From positions 62,001-126,000 of the forward strand of contig CAZRWW010000001.1 of the NCBI GenBank assembly GCA_964603725.1: a DNA stretch of 64,000 nucleotides, written 5' to 3'. Both the position numbers and the translations under genes were made by a program. Below are positions 44,650 through 52,764 of this stretch, one piece after another. Below the pieces are notes generated by a model. The model did no database searches and was not told the origin of the DNA. It saw only the letters and a list, made by a program, of their open reading frames with translations. This stretch comes from CAZDKK01 sp964603725. Its GTDB lineage: Bacteria; Eisenbacteria; RBG-16-71-46; CAIMUX01; WJJG01. The number at the start of each line of letters is the position of its first letter. Positions within the stretch are counted from its first letter, which is position 1.

Positions 44650-45291
44650 ATGAGCAAGCACACGTTGGGAAAGCTGCCCTATGCATACGACGCGCTCGAG
44701 CCCTACATCGATGCGCTCACGATGGAGATCCATCACGGCAAGCACCATCAGGCGTATGTCAACAATCTGAACGCGGCGCTGGAAGGGCACGACACCCTGC
44801 GGCAGAAGACGGTCGAGGAGTTGCTGGGCGACCTGACCGCCCTGCCCGAGGCGATCCGGGAGGCGGTGCGCAACAACGGCGGCGGGCACTGGAACCACAG
44901 CTTCTTCTGGCCTCTGCTCAAGAAGGGGTCGGCCCCCCAGGGCGACGTCGTGGAAGCCCTCAAGCGTGAATTCGGGAACTTCGACGAATTCAAGGCGCGT
45001 TTCTCGAAGGCGGCCGCCACGCGCTTCGGCAGCGGCTGGGCCTGGGTGGCGCTCAAGCGAGACAAGCTCGAGATCCTGAGCACCCCCAATCAGGACACGC
45101 CGATCAGTCAGGGGATGATTCCCCTTTTGGGGCTGGATGTCTGGGAGCACGCGTACTATCTGAAGTACCAGAACCGCCGGCCCGAATACATCGAGGCTTT
45201 CTTCAGTGTGATCAATTGGGAGCGGGTCAACGACCTCTACGTTGCCGCGCGCGAGGGCCGGTCAACCTTCGCGGTCAGCGAAACGCGGTGA
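44650..45291 (+). CDS. sod: Superoxide dismutase, Mn/Fe family
   Basis: The 213-residue enzyme dismutates superoxide in the cytoplasm; there is no signal peptide. Metal ligands: His28 (MEIHHGKHH), His in GGGHWNHSFFW, and Asp and His in LDVWEHAYYLKY. The GGGHxNHxxFW form together with 'TPNQDTPI' is typical of manganese or cambialistic enzymes; iron enzymes usually have AAQxxNH and AQN. Its presence next to oxygen-sensitive metabolism (pyruvate:ferredoxin oxidoreductase elsewhere in the window) suggests an organism that meets oxygen. GGAGGTG precedes the ATG by about 8 bases, and a strong terminator follows. Confidence 0.96.
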   Translation: MSKHTLGKLPYAYDALEPYIDALTMEIHHGKHHQAYVNNLNAALEGHDTLRQKTVEELLGDLTALPEAIREAVRNNGGGHWNHSFFWPLLKKGSAPQGDVVEALKREFGNFDEFKARFSKAAATRFGSGWAWVALKRDKLEILSTPNQDTPISQGMIPLLGLDVWEHAYYLKYQNRRPEYIEAFFSVINWERVNDLYVAAREGRSTFAVSETR

Positions 45292-45338
45292 TCGAACCCG
45301 GACCCTCTTGGTCCATTCTTCCTCCTGTACGGACAATC

Positions 45339-45376
45339 CGGGCCCGCGGCCGAAAGGTCGCGGGCCCGATTCTTTG
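45339..45376 (+). terminator. Rho-independent terminator of the superoxide dismutase gene
   Basis: CGGGCCCGCG (45339-45348) pairs perfectly with CGCGGGCCCG (45359-45368) around GCCGAAAGGT, followed by ATTCTTTG. It lies 48 bases after the stop codon. The remaining sequence to 45610 holds no supported gene. Confidence 0.85.
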
Positions 45377-45610
45377 TACCCCAGACTCCTCGCGCGCTGG
45401 ACGCGCGCCGTCCCGTGAGCGAGGATCCCGCGCGGCGGGCAGCATGAATCATCGCCGGGCCGGAAGCGTACATCCGGCCGTGGATGCCCGGGCTTCTCTG
45501 ACAGGCGGTGGAAGCCATGGACGAGGCACGCGGCGCGGGGCTGACCGCCGGCCCTGCGAGGCGACCGCGGGCCCTCCAAGGTCGCGGATCTGGCGAGTGG
45601 AGGAAGACCG

Positions 45611-45955
45611 ATGTTCGTTCCCGTCATCGTCCCGACGCAGGATGCGTCGCCGCACGCGCAAGAGCTGGGCCGGCGCATCGCCGCGCTCATTCGCGACTAC
45701 CGCCTCCAACACCAGGACGCGAGCGCGACGGATGTGCACTTCGCCCTGCGCATCGCCGCCGAGGAGGCAGGCGGCGTCGAGCGCCGGCGCCGGATGATCC
45801 TGCTGGGCGGCGTGCTGGCGGCCATCCTGGGCGCCGGCCTGGTCTTCTTCGCGCGCGCCGGACGGGGTGAGGCCGCGTTTCCGCTGGTCTTCGTCGCGGC
45901 GCTCATCCTGGTCGTGCTGCTCGTTGTGGTCGCGCTCAAGAGCCGGATCGGGTAA
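45611..45955 (+). CDS. Small membrane protein of unknown function
   Basis: The 114-residue product has a soluble N-terminal half of helical, charged character (ELGRRIAALIRDYRLQH...LRIAAEEAG) and two transmembrane helices (about 62-80 and 88-108) linked by a short Gly/Arg loop. GGAGGA precedes the ATG at 45611 by about 8 bases. I do not recognise the family. The downstream racemase-fold gene begins 93 bases later. Confidence 0.6.
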   Translation: MFVPVIVPTQDASPHAQELGRRIAALIRDYRLQHQDASATDVHFALRIAAEEAGGVERRRRMILLGGVLAAILGAGLVFFARAGRGEAAFPLVFVAALILVVLLVVVALKSRIG

Positions 45956-46048
45956 TCGGGGCGGCACGCCGCCGCCGGACATGCGGCGGCGGACATGTGG
46001 AGGCGCGCCCCGGCTGGCGCGCCGCTGCTGGAACGGGAGGCAGCGCCG

Positions 46049-47236
46049 ATGACAGCTCCACGCCTGCGCTTCGTGGGCGCGCCCGTTGCGCGACCCACGC
46101 CCATCCTCGATGCGACCAGGGTGCGCGCCAACATCGCGCGCATGGCGGCCAAGGCCCGCGCGAGCGGCGTCCGGCTGCGCCCGCACTTCAAGACCCATCA
46201 GTCGGCCGAGATCGGCGACTGGTTCCGCGAGCACGGGGTGAGCGCCATCACCGTCTCGTCGCTGCGCATGGCGCGCTACTTCGCCGGCCACGGCTGGCAG
46301 GACATCACCGTCGCCTTTCCCGCCAATCTGCGGGAGGTCGAGGAGATCGCCGCGCTCGCCCACGCGATCAGGCTGGGTCTGCTGGCCGACGACCCGGCGG
46401 CGGTGCACGCGCTGGCAGGCGCCCTGTCCGGCCTCCCGGCGGGCTCCGGGCGAGCGTGGGTCAAGATCGACACCGGCCTCGGTCGGGTGGGCGTGCGGTG
46501 GGACGATCAGTCCCGCCTGAGCGCCGTGGCCGAGGCCCTGCGATCGCAGGCGGGGCTCGCGTACGCCGGCGCCCTGACCCACGCCGGCCACAGTTACGGC
46601 GCGCGCACGCGCGCGGAGCTGGCCGCGATTCACTCGGAGAGCGTCGCGCGCCTGCGGGCGGCGCGCGACCTCTTGGACGCGACCATCGGGCGCCCGGGCG
46701 AGCTGTCGATCGGCGACACCCCGACGTGCAGCACCGTCGAGAGCTTCGAGGGCGTCGACGAGATCCGTCCCGGGAACTTCGTCTTCTACGACCTGATGCA
46801 GCTCGCCATCGGATCGTGTCGCGCGGAGGATCTCGCCGTCGCGATCGCCTGCCCGGTGGTGGGCAAGTACGCGCGGCGCGGCGAGATCGTGATCTACGGC
46901 GGGGCGGTCCACCTGTCGAAGGAGGCGCTGGCGGATGGGAGGGCGTCGGGCGAGGACGCGGCAGTCGCGGCGGCTCGCCCCGGCGCTTCCACGTACGGGT
47001 GCCTCGCCATCGATCCGGGCGCAGGCCTGGGGCGCCCCGAGCCCCGCGCGCCGGTGATCGCGTTGTCGCAGGAGCACGGCATCGTGCGCCTGCCGAGCGA
47101 TCTGTGGGACGCCATCGGCGTGGGCGATCTCGTGCTGGTCTATCCCGTCCATGCCTGCCTGGCGTGCGATCTGCACGCCGCCTACGTCACCACCGATGGC
47201 CGGACGATCCCGCGGCTGACGCCGAGCGGCGCGTGA
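46049..47236 (+). CDS. PLP enzyme of the D-threonine aldolase / D-serine dehydratase family
   Basis: The 395-residue product starts at ATG 46049 (GGGAGG 8 bases upstream). The N-terminal alanine-racemase-type barrel carries the PLP lysine Lys48 in RLRPHFKTHQ. 'AWVKIDTGLGRVGV' and 'ELSIGDTPTCS' are further barrel motifs. The C-terminal D-ser_dehydrat domain has 'YGGAVHLSKE', 'QEHGIVRL' and 'VYPVHACLACDLH', whose His and Cys bind a divalent metal. The family cleaves D-3-hydroxy amino acids or dehydrates D-serine. The exact activity cannot be chosen from the sequence. Confidence 0.88.
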   Translation: MTAPRLRFVGAPVARPTPILDATRVRANIARMAAKARASGVRLRPHFKTHQSAEIGDWFREHGVSAITVSSLRMARYFAGHGWQDITVAFPANLREVEEIAALAHAIRLGLLADDPAAVHALAGALSGLPAGSGRAWVKIDTGLGRVGVRWDDQSRLSAVAEALRSQAGLAYAGALTHAGHSYGARTRAELAAIHSESVARLRAARDLLDATIGRPGELSIGDTPTCSTVESFEGVDEIRPGNFVFYDLMQLAIGSCRAEDLAVAIACPVVGKYARRGEIVIYGGAVHLSKEALADGRASGEDAAVAAARPGASTYGCLAIDPGAGLGRPEPRAPVIALSQEHGIVRLPSDLWDAIGVGDLVLVYPVHACLACDLHAAYVTTDGRTIPRLTPSGA

Positions 47237-47332
47237 TTGCCGTGACCCGGTGCCAGGTCTCGTCCGATGGACCGCCCGGCGCCCGCGACCGGCGCGAGGC
47301 ATCGGCCTGACTCTCCAAGGCTGGGCGCAAGT

Positions 47333-47956
47333 ATGGGCCTGCAACGGACAGCGACTTCGTGGAGATGTCTCCTCGCCCTGGCGTGGATCTGCCCGGCGAC
47401 CTTGTCGGCCTCATCCGCGGATGATCGGGATCACGAAGACGGAGCCCTCCTGCGACTCTGGGTGGGTGTGGGCGGCGCCCATTCGGAGCGCCAGACCTCG
47501 TGGGGGAAGCTCCGATTCTCAGGCAGGGCGTCGGAGGTGAACTTCGCGGTTGGGGGAATCGTCAGCCCGAATCTCGCGCTGCACGCCACGTTGTACGGAT
47601 GGACGGTCAACCACCCCGACGCGGAACTCGGTGGGGTGGCCACCGCCGTGCATGGGGACTTCGATCTGACCGCCGTCGGCGGCGGAGTGACTTACTATCT
47701 CATGCCGCTGAATGTGTACTTCTCCGGAACGCTCGGCTGCGGTTCCCTGCGGCTCGAGCACACCGCCACCGGGAGCAGCACGACCGGCATCGGTCTCGTC
47801 ACCGACGCGGCGGTCGGCAAGGAGTGGTGGATCGCGCGACAATGGGGCCTGGGCGGCGCGGTGGGATTTGGCTACCACAACCTCCCACTGGAGGACAGCA
47901 GCGTGCGCTGGCGCGGAAGCTCGCTCACCATGCGCCTCAGCCTGACGATGAACTGA
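47333..47956 (+). CDS. Small outer-membrane beta-barrel protein
   Basis: The 207-residue product begins at ATG 47333, just before a signal peptide (CLLALAWICPATLSASS). The body shows alternating hydrophobic strands (LLRLWVGVGGAH, VNFAVGGIVSPNLALHATLYGW, VGGGVTYYLMPLNVYFSGTLG, WGLGGAVGFGYHNL) and ends in 'SSLTMRLSLTMN', a typical last amphipathic strand. This fits an eight-stranded OmpA/OmpW-like barrel. No specific family is recognised. It supports a Gram-negative envelope. Confidence 0.72.
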   Translation: MGLQRTATSWRCLLALAWICPATLSASSADDRDHEDGALLRLWVGVGGAHSERQTSWGKLRFSGRASEVNFAVGGIVSPNLALHATLYGWTVNHPDAELGGVATAVHGDFDLTAVGGGVTYYLMPLNVYFSGTLGCGSLRLEHTATGSSTTGIGLVTDAAVGKEWWIARQWGLGGAVGFGYHNLPLEDSSVRWRGSSLTMRLSLTMN

Positions 47957-48023
47957 CCATCGGCCTCCCGCGCGCCACGGTCGATCATCAGCAGCCATTC
48001 GCGAGCGGGCGCTGTCGGGCAGG

Positions 48024-48998
48024 TTACCGGATCTTCCCCTCCAGGAACGGCACCTCGTAGACCTTGTCGTGCTGGATCGGGCCATGGCCGAAGTAGCCGT
48101 TCTCGCCGAAGAGCTCGCCGTGGTCGGCCGTCACGGTGATGTAGGTGTTCTTCGGCACCATGTCGTACAGGCGCTCGAAGACCCCTTCCAGGTACTGCAC
48201 CGTGTCGATCTGCCGCCCGCGCAGGATGTCGAGCTTCTCCTGGTCGAAGAAGGGCTCCGTCTTGGCATCGGTCTTGAGCTTGCCGTCCACCACCGCGTCA
48301 TCGAGGTGCTTGAACACGCCGTGCACGCCGCTCAGCCGGGGCCAGAGGTCCTTGGGCTCGGTCGGACGGGCGTATGGGTAGTGGGTTTCGCCCACGTTGA
48401 AGATGAAGAACGACGGACGCTCCGGCGAGAATGTCATCTCGTCGAGCATCGCGTTCATGTCGTTGTGCTTCTCCATCAACTTGAACGTGTCGAAGTCCTT
48501 GTTGATCGCCGTCTTGGGGTTCAGCACCGGCAGCGACACCTTGGCGTGCGTGAAGTACCCCAGGGTGTTGCGCAAGTAGGTCGGCAGATAGAGGTGCGGC
48601 ACAAAGCTCGCGAACTCGATGTCGCGGGCGCCGAAGCGCTCGTTGAACCTGAGGAAGTCCTGCTTGTAGTAGTCCGAAGCGTAGACGTGCGGGGGGCTCG
48701 TGTGCGGCAGCAAGCCCATGAGCAGATTGTAGTGCGAGGGCGCCGTCCACGAGGCATAGCTCCAGCGCGACTCGACCGCGCCCAGCTTGGTGATGATCTT
48801 GGGCTTGGCCGCCAGGAACGAGTCGTACCGGCAGCTATCGAGGATCACGATGATGTAGTTGTTCATGTTGTCGAACGGCGGGTCGGGCCGCTTGGCGGGC
48901 GCGCCGGGGACCATCACCGGTCGGGGCGGCGCGGCCGCTCGGGAAGGACCGCCTGGCTGCGCGGGTTTCTTGCCGATGAGCTTGTCGAAGAGACCCAT
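48024..48998 (-). CDS. Alkaline-phosphatase-superfamily (sulfatase-like) protein with Thr nucleophile
   Basis: The 324-residue product has the metal site residue Asp54 in NYIIVILDSCRYDSF and the late metal block TADHGELFGENGYFGHG. The nucleophile block reads WTAPSHYNLLMG, so Thr85 stands where sulfatases have the Cys that becomes formylglycine (C-x-P-S-R). That favours a phosphohydrolase or phosphotransferase over a sulfatase. The N-terminal 40 residues (MGLFDKLIGKKPAQP...) are basic, Pro/Ala-rich and lack a signal peptide, so the protein is probably cytoplasmic. AAGGAG lies 9 bases before the ATG on the minus strand. Confidence 0.8.
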   Translation of the reverse strand: MGLFDKLIGKKPAQPGGPSRAAAPPRPVMVPGAPAKRPDPPFDNMNNYIIVILDSCRYDSFLAAKPKIITKLGAVESRWSYASWTAPSHYNLLMGLLPHTSPPHVYASDYYKQDFLRFNERFGARDIEFASFVPHLYLPTYLRNTLGYFTHAKVSLPVLNPKTAINKDFDTFKLMEKHNDMNAMLDEMTFSPERPSFFIFNVGETHYPYARPTEPKDLWPRLSGVHGVFKHLDDAVVDGKLKTDAKTEPFFDQEKLDILRGRQIDTVQYLEGVFERLYDMVPKNTYITVTADHGELFGENGYFGHGPIQHDKVYEVPFLEGKIR

Positions 48999-49490
48999 GT
49001 TCGACTCCTTGGTCCGTGATCCTCAACCCGTGATCGGCGATCCGCGCTCCTCGATGCCCGATCGGTTGCCCCGATCCGCGGCCCTTGTCGCGGGGTCGCA
49101 TCCTCCCGCCGGCTCGAGCCCCCCCGCCCGCCATGAGCCGGGTCGGGCGAGCGGAAGCCGATATTCTACCCCATTCGGGCGCACGACGCCGCAGCCCTGG
49201 CTGCCCACGACGCCGCAGCCCTGGCTGCCCACGACGCCGCAGCCCTGGCTGCCCACGATGCCGCAGCCCTGGCTGCCCCCTCCTCCGGCGCACCGGCTGG
49301 AGGAGGCGCCGACCGCGCCGCGCATCTGCTTGCAGGGGCTACCCTTCCTGGGTGTTCGGCTCCGGCGGCCCTCTTCTCTACCCGATCTCCGCTCCGGGTA
49401 GGCGCGGGCGCGTCCGACAATAGGAACACGGGACGGGGCCCGGCAACAGCGGCCCGAGCGCCGATGCGCATTCCCGCGGAGAGGACGCCC
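48999..49490. other. Divergent intergenic region with a 24-bp repeat
   Basis: About 490 bases between the sulfatase-like and aldehyde-dehydrogenase-like genes. It contains the 24-bp array at 49183-49278 and, directly before the sulfatase-like start, a degenerate repetition of GATC-rich sequence (49008-49060). No gene is supported. Confidence 0.5.
49183..49278 (+). repeat. 24-bp tandem repeat, four units
   Basis: Units beginning ACGACGCCGCAGCCCTGG occur at 49183, 49207, 49231 and 49255. Three are identical and the fourth has one change (ACGATG). The array lies in a divergent intergenic region, about 180 bases from the sulfatase-like start and 210 from the ALDH-like start. Confidence 0.9.
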
Positions 49491-50918
49491 ATGGAGCCGC
49501 GCGGCCCCATCATCGGTCTGGAACGTCTGGACTGGGGATCGCCCCGTCAGATCCGCAGCCCCTACGACCAGCGCATCGTGAGCGAGGTGCGCTTCGGCGA
49601 TCGGCGCGCGCTCGATACCGCCATTGCGGTTGCCGAGCTCTCCTATCCCCCCTTCCGCCGCGAGCCCGTCCACCGGCGGGCGGCCTGGCTGCGCGCCATG
49701 GCGGCCGGCATCCGCCGCCGCGGCGAAGAGCTGGCGCAGGCGATCTCGCTGGAGGCCGGCAAGCCCATCCGCCTCGCCCGGCTCGAGGTCGACGGCGCGG
49801 CGGAGACCTGCTTGCTGGCGGCCGAGGAAGCCGGCCGCATCGCCGGGGACCTGGCGCCGCTCGACGGAACGCCCGACGGCGAGGGCCGGACATGCCTCGT
49901 GCGCAGATTCCCCATCGGGCCCGTCGCCGCGATCACGACGTTCGACCAGCCGCTGCACCTGGCCGCCCGCCGCATGTCGGCCGCCGTCGCCGCGGGCAAC
50001 ACGATGGTCCTGAAGCCCGCCTCGCAGACGCCCACGGCGGCCATCCTGCTCGGGCTCATCGCGCTTGAGGCCGGCGTGCCCGAGGGCGTGCTCAGCGTCG
50101 TGCCCTGCGACGCGAGCGACGCGGCCCCACTGATCGAGGACGGGCGCCTGCGGATGCTCTGCTTCACGGGCAGCTCCGAGGTCGGCTGGCTGCTCAGAGC
50201 GCGCGCCGGCCGCAAGAAGGTCGCGCTGGAACTGGGCGGCAACGCGGCCGCGATCGTGGAGCCCGACGTGGACGTCGACGTTGCCGCGCGGCGCCTGGCC
50301 ATGAGCGCCTTCGGCTTCGCGGGCCAGTCGAGCACGTCGGTGCAGCGCATCTATGTCCACGAGCGCGTGACGCGGCGGTTCCTCGATGAGCTGATCCAGA
50401 CGGCCACGCTGCGGATTCCAGTGGGCGACCCGGCTCATGAGGATGTGCTCTGCGGGCCCGTCGTCGACACCGCCAGCGCCGGGCGCATCCAGGAGTGGAT
50501 CGACCAGGCCATCTCGGCCGCGGCCGTGCCCCTGCTCGAAGCCAAGCGCGAGGGCAACGTGCTCACGCCGGCGGTGCTCACCCAGGTCAAGGAGGATCTG
50601 CCTCTCGCGGCCCGTGAGGCGTTCGGGCCGGTCGTGGTCGTGGAGACCTACCGCGGCATCAACCGGGCCATCGAGCTGGCCGGGCGAACATCCTACGGGC
50701 TCCAGACCGCGATCTACAGCAACGACATTCGCAAGGTCATGCTCGCCTTCCAGGAAATCGAGGCGGGTGTGCTCATCCACAACGACTACCCGTCCTACCG
50801 CGTCGAGGCGATGCCCTGCGGCGGCGTCAAGGCTTCGGGGATGGGACGCGGCGGGGCGCGCCAGGCGATCGAGGAGATGACGCAGGCGCGGGTGCTGGTG
50901 GTGGATGCGCGGATCTGA
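49491..50918 (+). CDS. Aldehyde dehydrogenase homologue lacking the catalytic cysteine
   Basis: The 475-residue product covers the whole ALDH fold. ATG 49491 is chosen for GGAGAGG 6 bases upstream. NAD-binding features remain: 'VLKPASQTP' (Lys), 'CFTGSSEVG' and the general-base Glu247 in LELGGN. However, the position 34 residues after that Glu, which is the catalytic Cys in ALDHs (usual GQxC), is Ser281 (FAGQSSTSVQRI), codon AGC at 50331-50333. The oxyanion Asn of the N-F-x-P block is also changed (TTFDQPLHL, Asn to Asp). The sequence is otherwise intact, with 'EAFGPVVVV' and 'MPCGGVKASGMGRGG' near the end. It may bind NAD and a substrate without oxidising aldehydes, or carry out another reaction. 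Confidence 0.9.
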   Translation: MEPRGPIIGLERLDWGSPRQIRSPYDQRIVSEVRFGDRRALDTAIAVAELSYPPFRREPVHRRAAWLRAMAAGIRRRGEELAQAISLEAGKPIRLARLEVDGAAETCLLAAEEAGRIAGDLAPLDGTPDGEGRTCLVRRFPIGPVAAITTFDQPLHLAARRMSAAVAAGNTMVLKPASQTPTAAILLGLIALEAGVPEGVLSVVPCDASDAAPLIEDGRLRMLCFTGSSEVGWLLRARAGRKKVALELGGNAAAIVEPDVDVDVAARRLAMSAFGFAGQSSTSVQRIYVHERVTRRFLDELIQTATLRIPVGDPAHEDVLCGPVVDTASAGRIQEWIDQAISAAAVPLLEAKREGNVLTPAVLTQVKEDLPLAAREAFGPVVVVETYRGINRAIELAGRTSYGLQTAIYSNDIRKVMLAFQEIEAGVLIHNDYPSYRVEAMPCGGVKASGMGRGGARQAIEEMTQARVLVVDARI

Positions 50919-50984
50919 AACGGCGAGCATAAGCGAAGGTCTCCGCCTGGCCGGTATGGGGCGGACCGGTGCGGCGGCGGCCTG

Positions 50985-51953
50985 TCAGATGGCGAGCTCC
51001 CTCAGCGCCCCCGCCAGCTCCCGGTGGGCGAACTCGTACCCGCTCGCGAGCGCCCCTCTCGGCACCACACGCTGACTCGCCGTGAGCATCGCGCCCATCT
51101 CGCCGAAGACGACCCGCAGCGCGGCCGCGGGCACGGGCACGAGGGCCGGCCGACGCACGGCCCGCGCGAGCGCCCGCGTGAACTCCGCGTTGGTCACCGG
51201 CTCGGGCGCGGCGGCGTTGAACGCGCCGGCCAGATCGTCCCGCCGGAGCAGGCGCGCGATCAGACCGATCACATCCTGCCGGTGGATCCACGGCATCCAC
51301 TGCCGGCCGCTCCCCAGCCGGCCGCCCAACCCGGCGCGGAAGAGCGGCACGAGGCGCCCGAGCAGACCACCGCCGGGGCCGAGGACGAGGCCCAGGCGCA
51401 CGATGCACACGCGCACCCGCCCGCCTGCGCCGCCGGAGGCGCCCGGCTCGCGGGGGCTGCCGGCGGAGGCGCCCGCCTCGCCCGGGCTGCGGGCGGCGAG
51501 CGCGACCTGCTCCCAGTCGCGGCACAGCTCGGCGAGAAACCCGCTGCCGACGGGCGCGGACTCGTCCAGCTCGCGGTCCCCAGCATCGCCGTAATAGCCG
51601 GAGGCCGAGGCGCTGACCAACACCGCCGGCCTCGCGGGCGAGCGCCCCATCAAGTCGACCAGCTCGCTGGTGAAGTCCACCCGGCTCGCGCGCAGGATGC
51701 GCTTGCGCTCGGCTGTCCAGCGTCCTTCCGCGATCGGAGCGCCCGCCAGATTGACCACCGCATCGTAGGGTGTCGCTGTACAAGCGGCCCAGGCAGCGGC
51801 GAGCCCGCCATGCACCGTGATCCCGGATCCGAGGCGCCCCGCCGCGGCGAGCGGGTCGCGCGAGACCGCGCCGACCTCATGACCGGCGTCCGCGAGGTGG
51901 CGGCACAGCGGGCGCCCGATGAACCCGGTCGCACCGGTGATCAGGATGCGCAT
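50985..51953 (-). CDS. TIGR01777-family NAD(P)-binding epimerase-like protein
   Basis: The 322-residue product is a short-chain-dehydrogenase-type protein (YfcH/SulA-like). It opens with ITGATGFIGRPLCRHL, has 'VNLAGAPIAEGRWTAERKRIL', 'LVSASASGYYGD', 'ELCRDWEQVA', 'IVRLGLVLGPGGGLLGRL' and the C-terminal DUF1731 part 'PVPAAALRVVFGEMGAMLTASQRVVP'. An extra Gly/Ala/Ser/Glu stretch of about 25 residues after 'EQVALAARS' is encoded by a 30-bp duplication (51435-51494) and is not typical for the family. The start overlaps the end of the upstream C_GCAxxG_C_C gene by 13 bases, so the two are coupled. Biochemical role unknown. Confidence 0.9.
   Translation of the reverse strand: MRILITGATGFIGRPLCRHLADAGHEVGAVSRDPLAAAGRLGSGITVHGGLAAAWAACTATPYDAVVNLAGAPIAEGRWTAERKRILRASRVDFTSELVDLMGRSPARPAVLVSASASGYYGDAGDRELDESAPVGSGFLAELCRDWEQVALAARSPGEAGASAGSPREPGASGGAGGRVRVCIVRLGLVLGPGGGLLGRLVPLFRAGLGGRLGSGRQWMPWIHRQDVIGLIARLLRRDDLAGAFNAAAPEPVTNAEFTRALARAVRRPALVPVPAAALRVVFGEMGAMLTASQRVVPRGALASGYEFAHRELAGALRELAI
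51435..51494 (-). repeat. 30-bp duplication within the epimerase gene
   Basis: Two 30-bp units beginning GGAGGCGCCCG at 51435 and 51465 differ at a few positions. They encode a Gly/Ala/Ser/Pro-rich loop inserted in the TIGR01777 protein. Confidence 0.8.
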
Positions 51954-52396
51954 CCCGCGCCTCCGCTCGGGGTGATGCCGTGCTCCGCCAGCAGATCCAG
52001 CAGCAAGGCGGCCGTGCGCCCCGTGAGCTCCTCGCAGCGGGACCAGTCATCCTGTGGCCCGAAGGCGTCGAGCAAGGCCTGACAGCGCGTCGAGCCGTTG
52101 CGGGCGACGAAGCGGCTGCGCAGCTCGGTTGCGATCTGCTTGACGCGCTCGACGTCGGCGCCGGGCTCCATCCGGCCGATGAGGAGGCCGATCGCCATGA
52201 CGCCGCCCGCGAGCGCGCCGCAGAGCTCCTCGTGCGTGCCGCCCACCCCGCCGCCAAAGGCCGTCGCGACGCGGGGAATGCACGCGTGGCGCTGCCCGAA
52301 GGCGTCCTCGATGATCGACCTGAGCACCGACTCCGCGCAGTTGAACCCCGATGCGAAGTGGGCGGAAGCCCTGCCGGCAATCTGCTCGTGTTCCAT
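51941..52396 (-). CDS. C_GCAxxG_C_C family redox protein
   Basis: The 151-residue product starts at ATG 52396 after GAGGGA. It has the spaced cysteines of the family: 'FNCAESVL', 'THEELCGALAGGVMAIGLLIG', 'GSTRCQALLDAFG' and 'WSRCEELT'. The family (TIGR01909) is thought to be redox active or to bind a cofactor and often sits beside oxidoreductases. Here it precedes and overlaps the epimerase-like gene. The open frame continues upstream through a 15-bp repeat (pentapeptides of type GHGIA), but that extension is taken as untranslated because the conserved domain starts at residue 1 of the chosen frame. Confidence 0.88.
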   Translation of the reverse strand: MEHEQIAGRASAHFASGFNCAESVLRSIIEDAFGQRHACIPRVATAFGGGVGGTHEELCGALAGGVMAIGLLIGRMEPGADVERVKQIATELRSRFVARNGSTRCQALLDAFGPQDDWSRCEELTGRTAALLLDLLAEHGITPSGGAGCAS

Positions 52397-52764
52397 CGCG
52401 TTCTTCCCTCGGATCCCCGGCCTGCTGCCGGCGGGGCGCCACCCCCCGCTGGTCATCCCGTGCGCGGCAATCCCGTGCGCGGCAATCCCGTGCGCGGCAA
52501 TCCCGTGCCCGGCATTCCCATGCTCGGCCATCCCGTGCGCGGCAATTCCGTGCCCGGCGGCCTTGTGCCTGGACTCGAGCCCACAGGATAGGCCCCCGCG
52601 CAAGGGGCGTCATCTGCTTGCGGCGTCACGCGTGGGGTCCCCCCCGTGGCGTCACCCGCATAGCATGCCACCGCGCCCCCCTGCGGCGGGGCCCGAAAAA
52701 AACCGCAAACCCGGGTTGCGCCCCGATGCCGTCCTGGGGCACTATCCCTGGGTCATTCCGGACC
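52397..52764. other. Divergent intergenic region with a 15-bp repeat
   Basis: About 370 bases between the C_GCAxxG_C_C gene and the NlpC/P60 gene. It contains the 15-bp array (listed separately). The remainder is G+C-rich sequence with an A-run at 52696-52702 and no supported gene. Promoters for both genes should lie here. Confidence 0.5.
52452..52570 (+). repeat. 15-bp tandem repeat, about eight units
   Basis: Units beginning at 52452, 52467, 52482 and so on fit GCAATCCCGTGCGCG; three adjacent ones are almost identical and the outer ones decay. The core GCGGCAAT(C/T)CCG resembles the core of the 15-bp array at 2371-2490. It sits between the divergent C_GCAxxG_C_C and NlpC/P60 genes, and is open in several frames on both strands because 15 is a multiple of three. 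Confidence 0.88.

Noticed and set aside
48024..48998. Formylglycine-dependent sulfatase
   Set aside because: The nucleophile position is Thr, not Cys, and there is no signal peptide or sulfatase-activating enzyme nearby.
52397..52603. N-terminal extension of the C_GCAxxG_C_C protein made of GHGIA pentapeptides
   Set aside because: The frame stays open only because the 15-bp repeat is a multiple of three; the conserved domain starts at the ATG at 52396, which has its own ribosome binding site.
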